From assembly GCA_025938035.1 (NCBI GenBank), contig JAICQE010000121.1, positions 1-14,413 of the forward strand: DNA of 14,413 nt, given 5' to 3'. Shown here piece by piece: positions 14,326 through 14,413 of the stretch (position 1 is the first letter of the stretch; each line of letters starts with the position of its first letter). Position numbers and translations under genes: made by a program. Below the pieces are notes generated by a model. The model was not told the DNA's origin. It saw only the letters and a program-made list of their open reading frames with translations, and did no database searches. The stretch is from Vicinamibacteria bacterium. Its GTDB lineage: Bacteria > Acidobacteriota > Vicinamibacteria > Vicinamibacterales > UBA2999.

Positions 14326-14413
14326 AGCCGCGGGGGGGTTGGTGGGGGGGGGTGGGGGGAGGGCGCGCGCGCGCGCCGCGCCCCCCCCGGGAAGGGAGAG
14401 AAAAGAAAAGAAC
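14310..14413. other. Low-complexity contig end, probable assembly artefact
   Basis: Runs of 7-9 G, then GT/G-rich sequence, a (GC)n stretch, eight C and a purine-only AAAAGAAAAGAA tail. Nothing codes here, homology of the GlcD frame stops at its border, and composition shifts abruptly within 100 bases of the sequence end. Best read as a poorly supported contig terminus. Confidence 0.7.

Noticed and set aside
1..14413. tRNA, rRNA, prophage, toxin-antitoxin or defence genes
   Set aside because: None could be recognised on either strand.

Overview
This high-GC window (roughly 65-75% in most genes) looks like an Acidobacteriota chromosome or metagenomic contig, probably of the Vicinamibacteria type. 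The pointers are a TIGR03435-family secreted protein, a membrane Ser/Thr kinase ending in a PD40 beta-propeller and opening with the 'TPGTxxGPYE' style N-terminus, several secreted HExxH/TPR proteins, and start codons sitting almost on top of -10 elements with no Shine-Dalgarno. The taxonomic call is an inference from gene families; there is no rRNA here.

Layout. (1) 1-1613, minus strand: ilvB, acetolactate synthase large subunit, running off the left edge. (2) 1753-2580, plus: a lipoprotein with a central beta domain and a glycine-zipper segment. (3) 2596-2644: a perfect array of seven 7-bp GGG-containing units with G-quadruplex potential, abutting the promoter of the next gene. (4) 2663-9561, plus: the most interesting region. 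It holds three paralogous secreted gluzincin-type (HExxH...E) putative metallopeptidases with TPR-like C-terminal halves (P1 2663-4522, P2 6395-8074, P3 8101-9561), with an ECF sigma factor (4569-5312) directly behind P1. P1 and P2 share an extra C-terminal domain of about 95 residues ending in PDGYVP; P3 lacks it. P1, the sigma factor and P2 share a TGnTACYCT extended -10-like element just upstream of their start codons. (5) 5285-6342, minus: a lower-GC (45-53% in the lines counted) segment with a TIGR03435 gene carrying a good Shine-Dalgarno and a 66-codon cysteine-rich ORF. It interrupts the P1-sigma-P2-P3 series and runs tail-to-tail into the 3' end of the sigma gene, which looks like an insertion. 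(6) 9591-10206, minus: a two-gene unit of a CoA-binding Rossmann protein and a CDGSH iron-sulfur protein. (7) 10317-13016, plus: the Ser/Thr kinase-TM-PD40 sensor. (8) 13045-14325, minus: a glcD-type FAD-linked oxidase whose 5' end is lost in low-complexity sequence at the right edge. The last ~100 bases look like a contig-end artefact.

How the parts may work together (inference): the protease paralogues are predicted to be exported (signal peptides) and to act in the cell envelope or periplasm. The ECF sigma factor, with no anti-sigma gene beside it, is a candidate regulator of the P1/P2/P3 array. The kinase, CoA-binding/CDGSH pair, ilvB and glcD look like ordinary neighbours rather than parts of that system.
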